Of a stretch of DNA of 64,000 nt, positions 47,101 to 60,296 are shown piece after piece (positions within the stretch are counted from its first letter, which is position 1; every line of letters starts with the position of its first letter). Source of the stretch: Vitis vinifera (lineage: Eukaryota > Streptophyta > Magnoliopsida > Vitales > Vitaceae); contig NC_081821.1 of assembly GCF_030704535.1 (NCBI RefSeq), forward strand, positions 4,045,001-4,109,000. Direction: 5' to 3'. The notes beneath the pieces were generated by a model that worked only from the letters and a program-made list of their open reading frames with translations, made no database searches and was not told where the DNA came from. The position numbers were made by a program, and so were the translations under genes.

Positions 47101-48954
47101 GATTAAATCCCACATTGTCTCCAAAGTCCTCCATTTGTCCTAAAAGATCCTTACATTTCTCTCCTGCTATGTAGTCCAAATTAATGTGAGACTAGCAGCA
47201 TCACACCACAATGACTTCTCTAAAGGGTGATTTCCAAAACTGCTTGTGCTTTCCTCATTAGGGAAATTGGGTTTAAAAAGAAAAAAAAAAAAGAACCCTT
47301 TTAATGATTCAGGAGGCTTTTGCATGATTATCACTTCTTTTTTCTTCACTTATCAACAATTCTGTTATTTTTAATCAATTAGCAAAGAGATCTATTATAA
47401 AAAAGCAGAAGTTGATTTCTGAATATGCAAGGAATTTGTTAAATTTGTTGATATCAATCTTTATCCATATTTGGACTGATGTAAGGGCTAATTGGTCCCA
47501 CACTATGGTTTACTAGTGCATGAGACATGAAAAAATTAGGCCTGATGAAAGAACATAAATAAGTTGTGCTTTCTTTCTGCAGGTGACTGAAATGGCCATC
47601 TGGTAATTGCTTAAAGCAGAGGGATATTGGAACCTGCCTATTTATCAGTTTAGTTTCTTTGCTGTTAATTGTCTTATGCTTCAATGGTTTTCCCTTCATT
47701 CTTGTTATATCCAGATGCCGGATGTTATTGGCATTGGTTTGGATGTTAGATCTTTTTGCTTGTTAGCATCCAGAAACTGATAATGATTTGAACCAAGGCA
47801 ATGAATCCAAAGATATCCTCTATGAAATAAGTTACAACTTGTGATTTGTTCCTTGTTGATAATGAATGGCATCTTTTATGCAATGTTTGTTTTCTAATAA
47901 ATGCATTGCTGGACATGATTGTGTCAGAATTGTCAAAGCATTTTTTTTGTTTTAATTTAAGAATTTATTTATTTATTCTGAAACTTGGTCAATTGAAAAT
48001 TTGACTTTGTTCAGGAGTAGGCAGTTTGGGAGGTTTAGGGTCTACAGAACTATGGTAGATGTCTTTTGTGTTCACCCATTCACTGCCAGATGTTTTCCTG
48101 GACTATTTGTTAGACGATGGTAAAAGGAAAAAGAAATGTGATTTTATGCAGTTTTGTTCATTTCAAATGCCAAATACAAAGTATTATAGCTTGATACTCC
48201 TCTTTTGCAACTTCTGCTTCGGAACTTGGGAAGCACAAAATAGGTCAACTTATCTGGAGTCTTGCCCTCCACCCCAAACAGACTAAATTCATCCAATTAA
48301 GTGAAGCAAAACAATATCAAATTTAGTGCTTGTAACGTTCTGATTTTTGAAGGCAGTAATGAAACAAGTCTTAGAGACAATAAGAAGTAATGGCCTTTTC
48401 TTGCCCATCTCTTAGGTGCTTTTAATATATTTACTTCTTTGCCTAGGAAAAAAAAAAAAAAAGAAGACAAGAAGTAACATTTATGATTTACCTTTTCAAA
48501 AAGCACTGTGAAGAGTCCTTTTTTTCTTAGTCTTAGGCTCCAAAGTAGGATTAGTGATGCTATTGAGACATGCTGATTGGACACCATCTTAATGATTACA
48601 ATATAGTTGGGACTGTGAAAGCATGGATGATAGGGTTTTTGATTTCATGATGTGGTTTTCTAATGAGACTATAAGAAATCAAGGATGGTAGCTGCTTTCC
48701 TACCTTGAGATATTGTGTGCGCATAGCCACAGCTGGAACCTCTCAAACTCATCACTCTTCACTACTCTTCTTTCCTGGAAAGCAGACAAACTTGAGGAAA
48801 TTAAGGTTAAATGTGTGAAGGAGCAGATTAGTGACAACTAAAATGAAACAACCATAAAAACTAATTAACAGTTATAATGAAAATCCTATCACAGAAATGG
48901 ATAATGACTATAGACCAGGTCTAGAAGGAAACATATATTTCTTGGGAAAACTGA

Positions 48955-49180
48955 GATCTGCCCTGGGAGCTCCCTTCAGTCCAATGAGTGGGCAAAGCGT
49001 GCGGAGGAGTTGCTCCCATGTCATGCATCAGGCTAAACTTAGCATTTGTCACTCCACAGCCATACTCGAACCGAATTGATTGAGAAAAGAATAAGCATAG
49101 CCAAGTGCATGAGATGGCAGCTCTGGCCGCCCCTCAGCCCTCTTTATTGGACTAAAAGGAGCTCTTCAGCTGTTCCCCCA
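48955..49180 (-). ncRNA. MIR319: MIR319 microRNA precursor
   Basis: The minus strand contains TTGGACTGAAGGGAGCTCCC (48984-48965), the exact mature miR319. About 165 nt upstream, GAGCTCCTTTTAGTCCAA (49164-49147) pairs with it along its length using two G:U wobbles. Between them more inverted segments occur (CTCATGCA with TGCATGA, GGGC with GCCC), giving the long stem typical of miR159/319 precursors, which are processed from the loop downward. The mature miRNA is on the 3' arm, as expected. miR319 represses CIN-type TCP transcription factors controlling leaf growth. Position 2 onward distinguishes it from miR159 (which has GGATTGAAGG). Confidence 0.95.
48965..48984 (-). ncRNA. MIR319: Mature miR319
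   Basis: 20-nt sequence on the 3' arm of the hairpin, 5' U at 48984. Confidence 0.95.
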
Positions 49181-49414
49181 AATCATGTATTATCCTGCAC
49201 ATGCCTCTCCCTCACACGCACATATGGTAGTAGTAGAAGAGAATGAGAAGGAGCAGAAAGGTATCACATGCTCCCTCCCTTGTGCTTCCTTTAAACGCAG
49301 CTTGTCACTCCCACAAAAAATGTTTTAAGATATGCTGTGAAAGTACCTTTTCCTGGGAAAGAGATTCATGGAAATCCTCTCATTTCATTTTCAGATTTTT
49401 CACCACATTCCTGG

Positions 49415-49423
49415 ATTTATATA
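49415..49423 (-). promoter_or_regulatory. Candidate TATA box for the MIR319 primary transcript
   Basis: The minus strand reads TATATAAAT here, about 250 nt upstream of the hairpin start, a plausible pol II core promoter position. 49250-49330 lies in the presumed 5' part of the transcript. Confidence 0.45.
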
Positions 49424-49429
49424 ACCCTT

Positions 49430-51980
49430 GGCTCCGAGCATCAGCCTTACCAGTCTTGTGCCAATTGCACTGTGCCATATAACACAGCACGTGTATGTCA
49501 TGCATACCATGTTTGCTTCTTCTCTGTGCTGTAGTTGTGGATAGTGGATGCATCATCATGTCTACCCATTGGTTTGATGTTCTGGTCTAGCTTTTCTTGA
49601 ACTGTTGTCAACTTTGGTGAAAGAATCATCGAACCATTTTATAAGTGAGAGAATCATTGGTTATATTGGGGTTTTTTTTTGGCACATTTTTGGGTGAGTA
49701 GATTAATAATCCCCAGGCTACTAGGTTCTCTGCCAGCATTCTGACATTTGAAAATAATTCAAAACTTTAAATATGAATCTTTACCTTCTTTCTACATTCT
49801 GATTATGCTACACTCCAAACTTATCTTAGATGGCAGTGCATACAAGTTTCCACATTTGACTTCTGGCACATAAAAGAAAATCATAGAAGAGTGGAGCATA
49901 GGTATAGGATGGTCAAAGGGCAATTGAATACAGCCATCCTCTGAACTATGTAAGTTGCGGAGAAAGGACAAGGCTTTTAGCATAAAATTGTAAAAGTATT
50001 GGGGCAATGAAATCTCGAAAAGAGATTCAATAGTACTGCATTATTCGCATGAGGTCACTTCTGAGTTCTGGCTTTCTCAAGTCTCAACAGCAAACACCCA
50101 CAGCAACCCTTTTTCTTCTTCACTCCACAGAACTGCTCAAAAGCAAAAGGCAGAGAGCAGTACTCTAATGCCCCGCTTTGCTACTGTCAGACCCACCATA
50201 CTCAAGTGCACCCCAACTCCACATCCTCTGGATTAGTCATCAACTCAAGGCTAGTCCTTGTGATGAAGGGTGGTAGGGGTGACATCATGGGTTCCGTGTG
50301 TATGGTACGGCTGTGAACTTAAGTGTTTGTCCTGCTTCCGATATGTGGGATTCTGATTCTCTTTTGCAATATGATTCCAGCTGAAATGCTGAATCCCTCC
50401 TTCACCTAGGAAAATAATGAAATGATATAAAAAAAAAGCTTTTTTTTTTTTGGTAATAAGAAAAATGGATTAGCAACAGAGCAGATGCAGTAAGAAGAAT
50501 GGGAGAATGAGTAAAGCAGAGAAAGTCACTGCTGTATTCTGCATCTCTCCTCCATACTTGTGAAGGAAGGACTCTTGTTTATAGCCTTATAGGCTTGTGG
50601 GTCATAAAAGTAGCCATACATAACTTGTCCAATGAGGGGCCTTCAAGAAGATCGGTGGCACAGAGGGCTTCCTCTTGGGAGCCAAGAGCCCTCCTGGTCT
50701 TTCACTAACAAGCTCAAAATGAATGGGGGTTGTAATTGCATCGGAAATTTTTATACTTTTGACCTTTATGTGGGAGACGCAAGAGAGAAAAAGAGTTTTA
50801 GAGAAGCAAAGGAGAAATCTTTTTAACGAGTTTTAAACTCTTTTTTCCCCCCTTTTTCTACCTTATTTTCTTTTCTACATTTTGCCCTAATTTTCAAGTT
50901 CGTGGAAATAAATAAATAAATATGATTAAAATTATTTAATACACATTTTGAAATTCTTTATTTTCCTATTTTTTTCCCTTTTTGTATGGAAGGAGAAAAA
51001 GAGAGATTAATTAAGAGAAATATGTGATGGATTTTGTCGGTTTAAGCCTAATTTTTATTTTTTTTCATTTCTTTTGCATTTTTCTAAATATTTTACTTCT
51101 CTTTTCTCCAAACTTTAAGATAGAATGATAAATTTTCGGATTCAAAAAGTGAGTAGGAGAGAAAAAGGAGCTCCTTTCTTAAAAATATTTTCCTGTTTCT
51201 TTAAAATAAGAAAAATATTTTCTAACTTCAAAAATGACAAATTTTAGATTGAAAATAGTTGTACCAAAATTCATTTTGTAAATGGTTTTTAAGAAGTTAT
51301 TTAAACAATTTGGGCATTTTACTACATAACAAAACCGATATGAAAAATAATTGTGTTAAAAACATAAGCTCAAATATTATCTAATTATTACATATATATA
51401 TATATATAACCTATTTAACCCATTTAATATTTGAGTTCTTTTTTTTTAATAATCTAGTTAAATTAAGTCTTATATATGACTTAATTAACCTATTTTTTTA
51501 AAAATAAATTTTAAATAAGTCAAGTATGGATTAAATAATTTAAATATATAATTATGTTAATACTAAGATTATTAGATAGGTAAATTTATGTTAAATTTGT
51601 TTTACAGACCTAAGAATTATCTCTATTTGTTAAACGGGTTAAATGGGTTGATATAAATTTTACTCAAATTTATTTATATTCAACCCAAATATGCAAACGG
51701 GTAAATTATATCTAACTTTTTCACTCCTATTTTCAAATATTTTTGTTGTCGCATGGTGGATATTGAAATGACCTCCACGCACAGCATAGGCCCAGGCTCC
51801 AGTAGACGCTGTGGATCACTCTTTTGGTTGTTGCCTGCAACTCTGCAACACTCCTAACATGATAAGTACAACTAAAATAACTAATCAAAATAGGGTCCAA
51901 CGGCTACAAAAAATCTGAGGTATGGTACCTCCCTCAGCACCATAGAAGTTTCCTTTAGTTATATGATTTCCATGCATCCT
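49430..51980. other. Intergenic DNA upstream of MIR319
   Basis: No protein gene recognised. 49430-50400 has fairly complex, less AT-rich sequence that may contain MIR319 control regions. After about 50820 it becomes AT-rich, with a (TA)n run near 51392. Confidence 0.4.
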
Positions 51981-52402
51981 AAAATGTGGTTGCAATGATG
52001 ACATTATTTCAAACTATTCAATTCTGTTCAGTCGCCTTCTCTGCTGCAACTCGTTTTGTCTTTTGTTTTGTCTTTGTTTTGTTTGTTTTTAAACATGGGC
52101 AAGGCCATCACTCCTTTCTTCTTAAGCTTATGCTTTACACTTTTTTTTTTTTTTTGCTTTCTTTTTTCTTTTTCTTCAGTGAGATTGTTGGTTGTTTTGA
52201 GGTGAGTCCTACACCCTCCATTAAAGAAATCTCATATTCATGAATATTCCAGAGATGAGAATGCTAACTAAGAAACACCCATATGAAAAAATCTTACATG
52301 ATGCATGCCATATAGTTGCATATGCCTTGCAGATACACCGGAAGAATTCACAATCTCAACCCCTTTATGTAGATGGTTTGTTTCATAAAAAAACAAAGAA
52401 CT
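51981..52402. repeat. Segmental duplication, copy 1
   Basis: Shares with 54178-54732 the ordered blocks gtcgccttctctgctgcaac, gaggtgagtcctacaccctc and ccttgcagatacac, then cataaaaaaacaaagaactt. It lacks about 150 bp present in copy 2. Confidence 0.85.
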
Positions 52403-52499
52403 TCCGGTGGCGAGTTCCCCTCCACGTGTTCTTTTCTAACTCAAGACACTTTGGCCATCCAGGACAAGTATGAAATCCAATCAAATAGTTGCATTCAAA

Positions 52500-53045
52500 C
52501 TAGGTTAAGATCCGTTTGACACCAGAAGTGAGGGGATTCCTTTTCCCTACAGGGCCCACGGTATTAGGAGTCTGAACTTCCAAAAGGAAAGGACTACCCA
52601 ATCATATCTTAAAGACCTTTGGCATGCATGATCATTCATGCTTGACATTTGAGTGGTTGATGGGACTCCATTCGTCTACAAATCCATTTCAACTAATTAC
52701 TACTCATAATCCAAGACGACGATGGATTGAAGGGATAGACAACTGTACAATCCGAAATCTCAGCACATCAATAGATGGCACCTACCAGCCACCCTTAACT
52801 GTGATGATTTCCCAACAGCTCTCAAGACATTCATCATTACAGAAGAAGGTCAGAATGCCTAGTCAGCACTACAATGACTGTGCCATTAGCTCTATAAAAA
52901 CCTTCTAAAAAGTACGAACAAGGGATATGCATGAAAAAACTCATCCTCTCTTAAAAATAATTAGTACTACTCTTATCTGACTTAAGCTTCGAAGGGGTGT
53001 ACCCAGACTACTTGTTTGGACATCCTTTTATATAGGAAATAAGTC
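52500..53045. mobile_element. Probable decayed LTR fragment
   Basis: Ends in tgacttaagcttcgaagggg, then tgtacccagactacttgttt, which resembles the acttgagcgtcggagggg motif near the 3' part of many plant gypsy LTRs. It is more GC-rich than its surroundings. Termini and target duplication not found. Confidence 0.4.
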
Positions 53046-54177
53046 TATTGAATAAATAGACTTTTGGGATTGATCAAAATTAGAGTTTAACTCTATATCC
53101 TTAAGACAAATTTCACCCTGTTCATATGCTTATGATATATGTGATTGTTTCTCATGATACAACGATCACTTTCTTGTGAGAATAACACTCCAAATTATAA
53201 TAAACAACGAATCGTTTGATGATTTGTACCTTTTTAAATAAAAAATAAAAAATAAAAAGCTTAGTAAAAAAAATGACCAAATTTGAAACTAAGGACTTGA
53301 AAGTTTAAGAAATGAGAAAGGAGTGAAAAAAATGGATGAATAAGAAAATACAAGGAACCTATTTATAGATTTTGTTAGTGACTATAAGACAAAGATGTGT
53401 CTTTAAGGCACTAGACATATCATTTGAAAAATGTTATGTCTTTAAAATATTAGACTCATCATTTGAAACAAGTTGTATCTATTAAAAAATAACATGTCTT
53501 CCAAGAGAAAAAAAAGACTTAATTTCAATTCCATAATCACCCTTAAACAAAAACTCGTTATTTTCTTTTATCAATATCGTTAGGATCATTACATTTCTTT
53601 TTAGATTAATATTTAGAGAAAGAAACACAAAGAATAGATCATTTTTATTTTTATTTTGTATTTTATGTAAGTGTATTATGCCTTCAAAATTGAAAAAACT
53701 ATTTTTCATATTTGAATCCTAAATAAAATTTGGCTTTTCGAAAACCTATGAATATTTTTAAGAATTATTTTCAAAAACTTATTCTATTAGAACAGCTCCA
53801 AAGCAATGTTGTCAAATAAGCTTAATATTTCAAGTTTAAGAATGGTTTTTGAAGATGCAGCTAAACAAACCTAAGATTTCAAGTTTAAGCCTATCTAAAA
53901 ATTAAGGTTGTATTTGATTTTTGAAATTTTGGGGGAAAAATACGAGGAAATGAAAATATAGAAAAAAGTAGCAAAAAAAAAAAAAAAGTGTTGGAAAATA
54001 AAAAAATGATTTAATTCTCAATAAAGTGTAGTAATCTCATGCTTACTACCTTGACAAGTGAACGCACTCTTTAACATGACCTTGAGTATATATACTACTC
54101 AAGCATAGACTTGGCAGTACTGATCATAAGATGATAACAGCACTACAAATCAAAAACACTTTGTTTTTGGACTGGTA

Positions 54178-54732
54178 AAATGTGGTAGCAATGATGACAT
54201 GATTTCAAGCAATTCAATTCTGTTATGTCGCCTTCTCTGCTGCAACTCCTTTCGTGTTTTGTTTTGTTTTGTTTTGTTTGTTTTTGAATATGGACAAGGC
54301 CGTCACTACTGATCCTTTCTTCTTCAGCTTATGCTTTTCTTCCTTCTTCTCCATTTTTCTTTTTGGCACTGAATTGGTAATTTGAGGTGAGTCCTACACC
54401 CTCCATTAAAGGCTTCTCATATTCATGATCCTAGAGATGAGAATTGACTGAAAAACCCACATGAAACTCAGTTCTTGAACAACTAATCAATCAATTGTAG
54501 AAATGAAAACAATCTATGAGATTTGTGTGAAATAAATATAGCCAGTCACTGTTTCATTGTCAAAATTAAATTAGTTACAAGTCTACAACTCCTCTATTTT
54601 CTTCTTCTTTCTTGCAGTGCAGTTGGAGATGTATGCTATATAGCTGCATGCCTTGCAGATACACATCAAGCATTGATCACAATCTCAACCCATTTATGAA
54701 GATTGTTGTTCCATAAAAAAAACAAAGAACTT
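54178..54732. repeat. Segmental duplication, copy 2, next to the COL gene
   Basis: Direct, diverged copy of 51981-52402 lying just beyond the COL 3' end. About 54475-54620 has no counterpart in copy 1. Both copies have a T-rich tract in the middle. No coding capacity seen. Confidence 0.85.
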
Positions 54733-54912
54733 TACAAAATTGAATGATGTCTAAGAAGAAAAGAGAGGGTTGTAGCTAGCTAGGTACAAGGTTGAAGGTG
54801 CTTAAGAAGCTAAACTCACTTCAACTTATTGTACAATATATATATAGCCATCAGAAGTCCAACCAAAACATACCAATTTTGCTAGCAAATAAGCAAACTT
54901 GGCAGTTGACGG

Positions 54913-55277
54913 TTATTTAACATTCAAGATAGGAAAACAAGGTCCTGCAGCAAAGGATGCCCTCTTCACAAACCTTCCTTTCATTCTAGGCCTTTTCTCC
55001 GCATTCAATTTCCTAACCTCGTACCTTATCTTCTTGGAAAACAGCCTAGTCCTTCGCTTCTCTCGGTACCTCAACACTCTTGCTTCTCTACCCCCATCCC
55101 TGCCTCCAAAATTTCCTCCCACTCCTCCCACATCTCCACACGGCCCATGAACATTTGTAGGACAAGCACCCTGAAAGATTCATCACAAAAATGGCAATTG
55201 TAAGCCAGTCATCACTATTTGATCAAATTATAATTAAGGGCATTCAACATTAATAAATACTTTGGATCATCATATAT

Positions 55278-55347
<70 letters not shown>

Positions 55348-56367
55348 ATGCATCTCTTCAATTGGATTTTATGTTTGTGTGGGGGAGATTACCATGTAGT
55401 CTGGCCAGTAGTCGTTGGGATCGAATTCTGGACGATTTCCTGTTGTCCATGGAGAGCCTTGGCTGGCCCAGGCAGTGATGACATCCTCGTAATTAAGACT
55501 CAAAGATATCTTTCTCCTCATCTCCACTGCAGCCACCATCTTCTCCTCATGTTCCTCCTCGTCCATTACAGTTGACTCATAATCTAAGTTCCATGCTAAC
55601 AATTCTTTTGTCATGTCCAATTCCGGGTCCAGATGGAAGGTTGCATCAGTTTCCACTCGTTCCTCTTTAACTTTCACCTTTTGGTCTCCAAAACAAGCAT
55701 CCATGTCACCTTGCTCACAATCCAAGACACCTATTCCTTTGATTCCGCACGAGTCCTCATCCAGGCCTGCTCCTAGATAGCTCTCAACATCAGCAGCAAA
55801 CTCTGCAAGATCCATTTCTGAGGGCAGAAACCCAGTTAGAGAATCCAAGTCACCTATTTCTTCATGTCCGTAATCCGATAAAGGCTTTGAATCATTTTCC
55901 ATGCCGATTTCACGTATCCCGTCATTGTTGAGTTCCGCAACGAAGGGATCAAAGGTTGGAACCCGAAAAAGGAACTGCTCTTCATTCTCATCAGGCGATG
56001 CTTCTTCACTCCCAATCTCCGGAACAAGTGGGGGAGGAGTTGGAAACTTGTTCTCATGTTTAGATGGTTGCACCGAGGTGCGCTTCACATTGCGTGGGCT
56101 TCTGGCCTTGCGAGTGAACCCCTGGTGCCAGGCGGGAGTAGAATTATCACGCATTGAGTCAGCGTTCTTACAAGACGCGGCCTGGAGCCGAACCCTTTCA
56201 TGCCTTTCGGCTAATTGGTTTGCCGAATGCACTGATGCATCGCATGCTTGGCATAGGAAAGCATCATCAGCGCCACAGTACCAACGAGCCCGCTTGTGCA
56301 GGCAGTTATCGCAGGCCCTTGCAGTCTTGCCTCCCATGGCATTTGCAACTTTCTTGTCAGTGATCAT
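54913..56367 (-). CDS. CONSTANS-like B-box/CCT transcription factor, COL6/7/8/16 group
   Basis: Nuclear transcriptional regulator of the group II CO-like family. Exons 56367-55393 and 55170-54913; 410 residues, close to the usual length of COL16-type proteins. An N-terminal B-box is at about residues 17-60: [33 protein letters not shown]. The middle is acidic. The C-terminal CCT domain ([20 protein letters not shown], then [20 protein letters not shown]) is encoded by exon 2. Only one canonical B-box is present, as in group II. An in-frame ATG 15 codons upstream (56412) exists; 56367 is preferred because relatives start just before a short basic run and GGKTARACD. The intron holds a long (TA)n tract. 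COL7/COL8/COL16 members act in light and shade signalling and plastid pigment control; the exact role here is unknown. Confidence 0.93.
55277..55344. repeat. (TA)n microsatellite in the COL intron
   Basis: About 30 TA units in the single intron of the COL gene; likely length-polymorphic. Confidence 0.9.
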
Positions 56368-56742
56368 GGAAGAAGAGAGAGGAGAAGAATATGGAAAATT
56401 GGGCAGAAACACAGAAACTAAAGACCCAGAACGAAGCGCAAATTGTAACAGCTAGCGGTGACTCTTCATATTAGTGGGAGGGCCAAATGATGGAGTTATG
56501 GGGCCCATGAGCCCACACACAGAGGGTTGCAGCGAATGGGCGCTTTGCCCATGCAATTTTTGGTTGGTTTTGTCCATGAAAAGAGATTGCTAGTTTGGGG
56601 ACTTATCTCGATGCTGAATGGCTGAAGTTATGAAATATGTCCTATTCTCCGCCTTCTTGTGGCTCTCTCTTTGAGTCATTTGGACCCTACTGGATTGTGG
56701 CCTTGAGAGAGCCTTTGCTGAGGGTGGGCACCATGAAAATTA

Positions 56743-56806
56743 ACTCTCTCCCTCTCTCCCTCTCTCTCTCGTCTCTCTCTGTGTCTCTCTCTGTTTCTCT
56801 CTCAAA
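56743..56806. repeat. CT-rich microsatellite upstream of COL
   Basis: Imperfect CTCTCTCCCT and CTCTGT runs (GA-rich on the gene strand) about 380-440 bp above the COL start codon, possibly in the leader or promoter. Confidence 0.85.
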
Positions 56807-57568
56807 ATTTCAATTGTCAATATGAAGAGGACCCATTTGGTGTTCTGTCCTCTACATTTCAATTATTCATGCTTCAACTTTATGGTCTTTGTTTGCGGTC
56901 CCCTATGGTTGCAATCACCACTGTCTCAGCCTCTCTCTCACAGCTTGAGTTAGATCCATTTGCTGTTTTGTCTCTACATTTCCAATTATTCCTCTTACAA
57001 CTTTATAAACCTTGTTTGCATGCTCTATAGTTGCTTTCATCTCTGTCTCTCCCTCAACGCCTCTTAGCCACTCTCCACCAGTTAACGCATTTGCAGTCGA
57101 AGAAGCATCCAGATGCTCCTCTTTCAACTTAAATTCATTCCCATCATGCATTTCTCCCATTCATGACCCACCTTAGTCTGTGACCTTTTGGATCCATAGT
57201 TGGTCCTCCTTAATAATTCATGTAGCCCAACTTCACTTACATATTTGATGAATTTTCATTGAATCATCATTTTGTAAATATTGAAAGATTTAGTTTTTCA
57301 TATGTTTTACTACACCCAAAATTAAATTGACATAGCCCTCGTTTGGGATTTCTGCTTTTCACTTTAATCAGAGATTGAAATTCAAGTAAAATTTACACTT
57401 CTTAAAGATATCATAAGTAAAAAAAACACAACATTTTTTTTAATTATATATCAAATTCTTTTTTTAAGTTTAAAAAAGACTTTTTTATTTCTTAAAAGTC
57501 AATCCAAGCATGACTTAATGATTTAATATAGCTTTTTTTAAAATACATGTAAAAATATATATATTTAA

Positions 57569-57783
57569 GGTTATGTTTGGTTTGAGAAAAATTTTAAAGA
57601 AAATGTGAAGAAAAATAAAAGATAAATTTAAAATTAATAAATTATATTATATGTTGTTTTAAATTCATTTCATTTATTTTTCTTTTTATGTAAAAATTAA
57701 TAAATTAAAAATATATAAAATATTAATTAATTTTAATTATATTTAATTTTCTTTTCCCTTTTTCATATTAAAACTAAACATAA
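57569..57783. mobile_element. MITE, GCTATGTTTGGT family
   Basis: ggttatgtttggttt at the left and aaactaaacat at the right, with the shared core aattaataaattatattatat. A long A-run follows. Confidence 0.55.
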
Positions 57784-58334
57784 AAAAAAAAAAAAAAAAA
57801 ATTTAATATTTTTTTTCTTTTCTTAATATTTCACGGTAGCCGAGCCTAATAGTTGAAAGTGGGGATTCTTAGGCCAGGTATAATACTTCTTTAGTTCTTC
57901 ATCTATTGGACAAATGGTCCCATTCCTGAGTGCGTTGTTGAAAAAAAAAAATCACTAATATAGGATGACGTTGGAGATATTTTCTATTTCTGCTTTAAAA
58001 ATAAAATAAAATTATACAAAATATAAGTACATTTTTGTATTTTTAAAAATTTTTAACGTTTGAGGAAATAAAAAATTTTAATTTCCTCAAAATTTTAAAA
58101 ATTTAAAAAGAATTTTCAAGAATATAAGATAATTCTTTAGTTTTTTTATACATAGGTTATTATATTTTCTATTAAAAAATAAAAAATAAAAAATATATGC
58201 AAACTTCACCTACAGCCTTTTAGCATTTCAATTGCAAAACCATCACTTACAAGTCAAAGTTGTTAATGAAATAAAAAAAAAAATCTTTAAATCTCATATC
58301 AAAAAGTATAATCTAATTAAAAGTCACTAACTAT

Positions 58335-58700
58335 GTTTGACAGCTATTTTTAAGAACAATTTTTAAAAATTATTTTTTGATATTTTTTAAAATAAAAGTC
58401 TGTTTGAAAATCTAAATTATTTTTAACATGTTTTTAATATTTTAAAATGTGCTTTAAAAATAATTTTTATGTTTGATATTTTATTTTTAATCATTTCATA
58501 TATTTATATAGATATTTTTTTAAACAACTTTTAAAAAACTACAAAAAACAACTAAAAAATATTATATGAAAATATCATATTTTTTGTTCTTAAGAATAGA
58601 CGACAGAAAACATTTTTTGATTACTAAACCTGTTTTCTAATTTTTTTGTTTTGAAAAACGAAAAATTTGTTCTAAAAAATAATTACCAAACATGCCCAAT
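58335..58700. mobile_element. Foldback MITE-like element
   Basis: Left end actatgtttgacagctattt and right end aaaataattaccaaacatgc are partly inverted; AT-rich, non-coding, about 360 bp. Confidence 0.45.
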
Positions 58701-58854
58701 CTTTCTATATCTTGCATGTCATCTCATCTTTTTATATTTAAGAAAGGTTTTTTACTATAATAATGAATTTATACATATCAAAAAAGTGGAACCAATTATG
58801 ATGTAATACATATGTAATTAGATTTTATTGTTTTACACGTAAATCCGTTACATT

Positions 58855-59150
58855 ATTTGTTGGAAAGTGTTACAAATTCCTAACCCAAATTCTTAATTAA
58901 TATTCCTAAATTGATATATTATTATAATATTATATATATTTTTATATAAATAAGAAAAATTATTGAAAATATCTTTATAAATATTTTAGGTCATGAGAGT
59001 AAAAAGTTATAAAATGAAAATGAACTTATAAAAATTATATAAAATGGATGGAGATATGATAAAGAATAGAAAACACCTGATGGTGGGAAAATACATAATA
59101 TTTTAGGAATCCAACAATTATATATAATTTTATCCTTTATAATATTCTAT
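58855..59150. repeat. Inverted third copy of the 8796/9484 repeat
   Basis: Reads as the reverse complement of the right part of 8796-9300: ttggaaagtgttacaaattc, then tctttataaatattttaggt and aatccaacaattatat. Confidence 0.6.
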
Positions 59151-59448
59151 ATAATATGATAAAATGATTTTTTTCTCTTATTTATGAATATAAACATAGT
59201 TAACGGAACCACGTCAAAACCCCATCTTTATATGAATTATTTTATTTTTGTATTTTTCAATTAACATTGTTTTCATTAAAGCTTCTGTTGCCATAATATT
59301 ATTTTATATTATGATTTTATTGTTATATAAGTTGGTGTCATTTTTTATCATTTACACTCTCATAAAAAGACATAAATTTCAAGGTACATTTTGATCTATG
59401 GAGGTCACAAAATCGATGGCTAAGGTTTAGGAGCCTAACGTTTTCCCT

Positions 59449-59769
59449 GTTATGTTTGGTTCCTTAAAAATACTAAGGAAAGAAAAAAAAAATGTAAAGA
59501 AAAATGATTTATTCATGTTTGGTTGTCTTATGAAAAAAAAAAAAAACAAATATAATTAAAACTAATTAACACTTATGTATTTTTAAATTATTTAATCTTT
59601 ATATTGATAAATTAAAATAAATAAAATAAGTTTCAAGTAACAAAAATAATAATTTATCAATTATTTATTTATTTATTTATTTATTTTTCGTTTTTTTTTT
59701 TTCTACTTTTCCTTTGCATTTTCTTTTGCGGACGTTTTTCTTCAAATTTTTTGAGACCAAACATAGCCT
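59449..59769. mobile_element. MITE, GCTATGTTTGGT family
   Basis: gttatgtttggttcc at the left, gagaccaaacatagcct at the right, giving clear inverted ends. An internal catgtttggttgtct at about 59514 suggests a second nested end. Confidence 0.65.
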
Positions 59770-60296
59770 ATAAAAGAATCATTAGGAAGGTACATTGAAT
59801 TGATGTAACATCTAACATAAAATCCAGGAGAGGCCGTGTGAAATGTTTGGTACTAGATTGTCTCAGTTACATCCATTTAAATGGATAAGTCTTAGAAATG
59901 AAAAGAATCTTGGGTAATATCAAATAGATGCTGGTGATGATGACGATGATGGGGCTTGTGGGGTGTAAAATCAGGGAGCTGAGGCGACATTGTGACTAGG
60001 ATTTTGATTGAAGTTGTTGCACACATGTTGCATTTTCTGAGGTCTGCCAGTTGAACTCATCTCCATCGTTACGTGGTTGTTGGAGCAGTGAGGCCCGTGA
60101 GGGCCACCCATTAAACTAGATCGCTACCAAAAAAAAATTCAACCGAATGTGGGCATCCACCTTAATCCGAGGATAATCATCCTCATTTGTTTTTCTGGTT
60201 TTTTTTTTAAATATCATTTTTAAAAAGTATTAAACCCGAACCCACTCTCCTATCAAGTCAAATTTTGATATCACATTGAATTATCATTTTTTTTAA

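Noticed and set aside
50632-50826. Plus-strand frame of 64 codons
   Set aside because: No homology, no splice context and weak composition; treated as chance.
55901-56455. Plus-strand open frame of 184 codons
   Set aside because: Antisense shadow of COL exon 1, which encodes a clear B-box.
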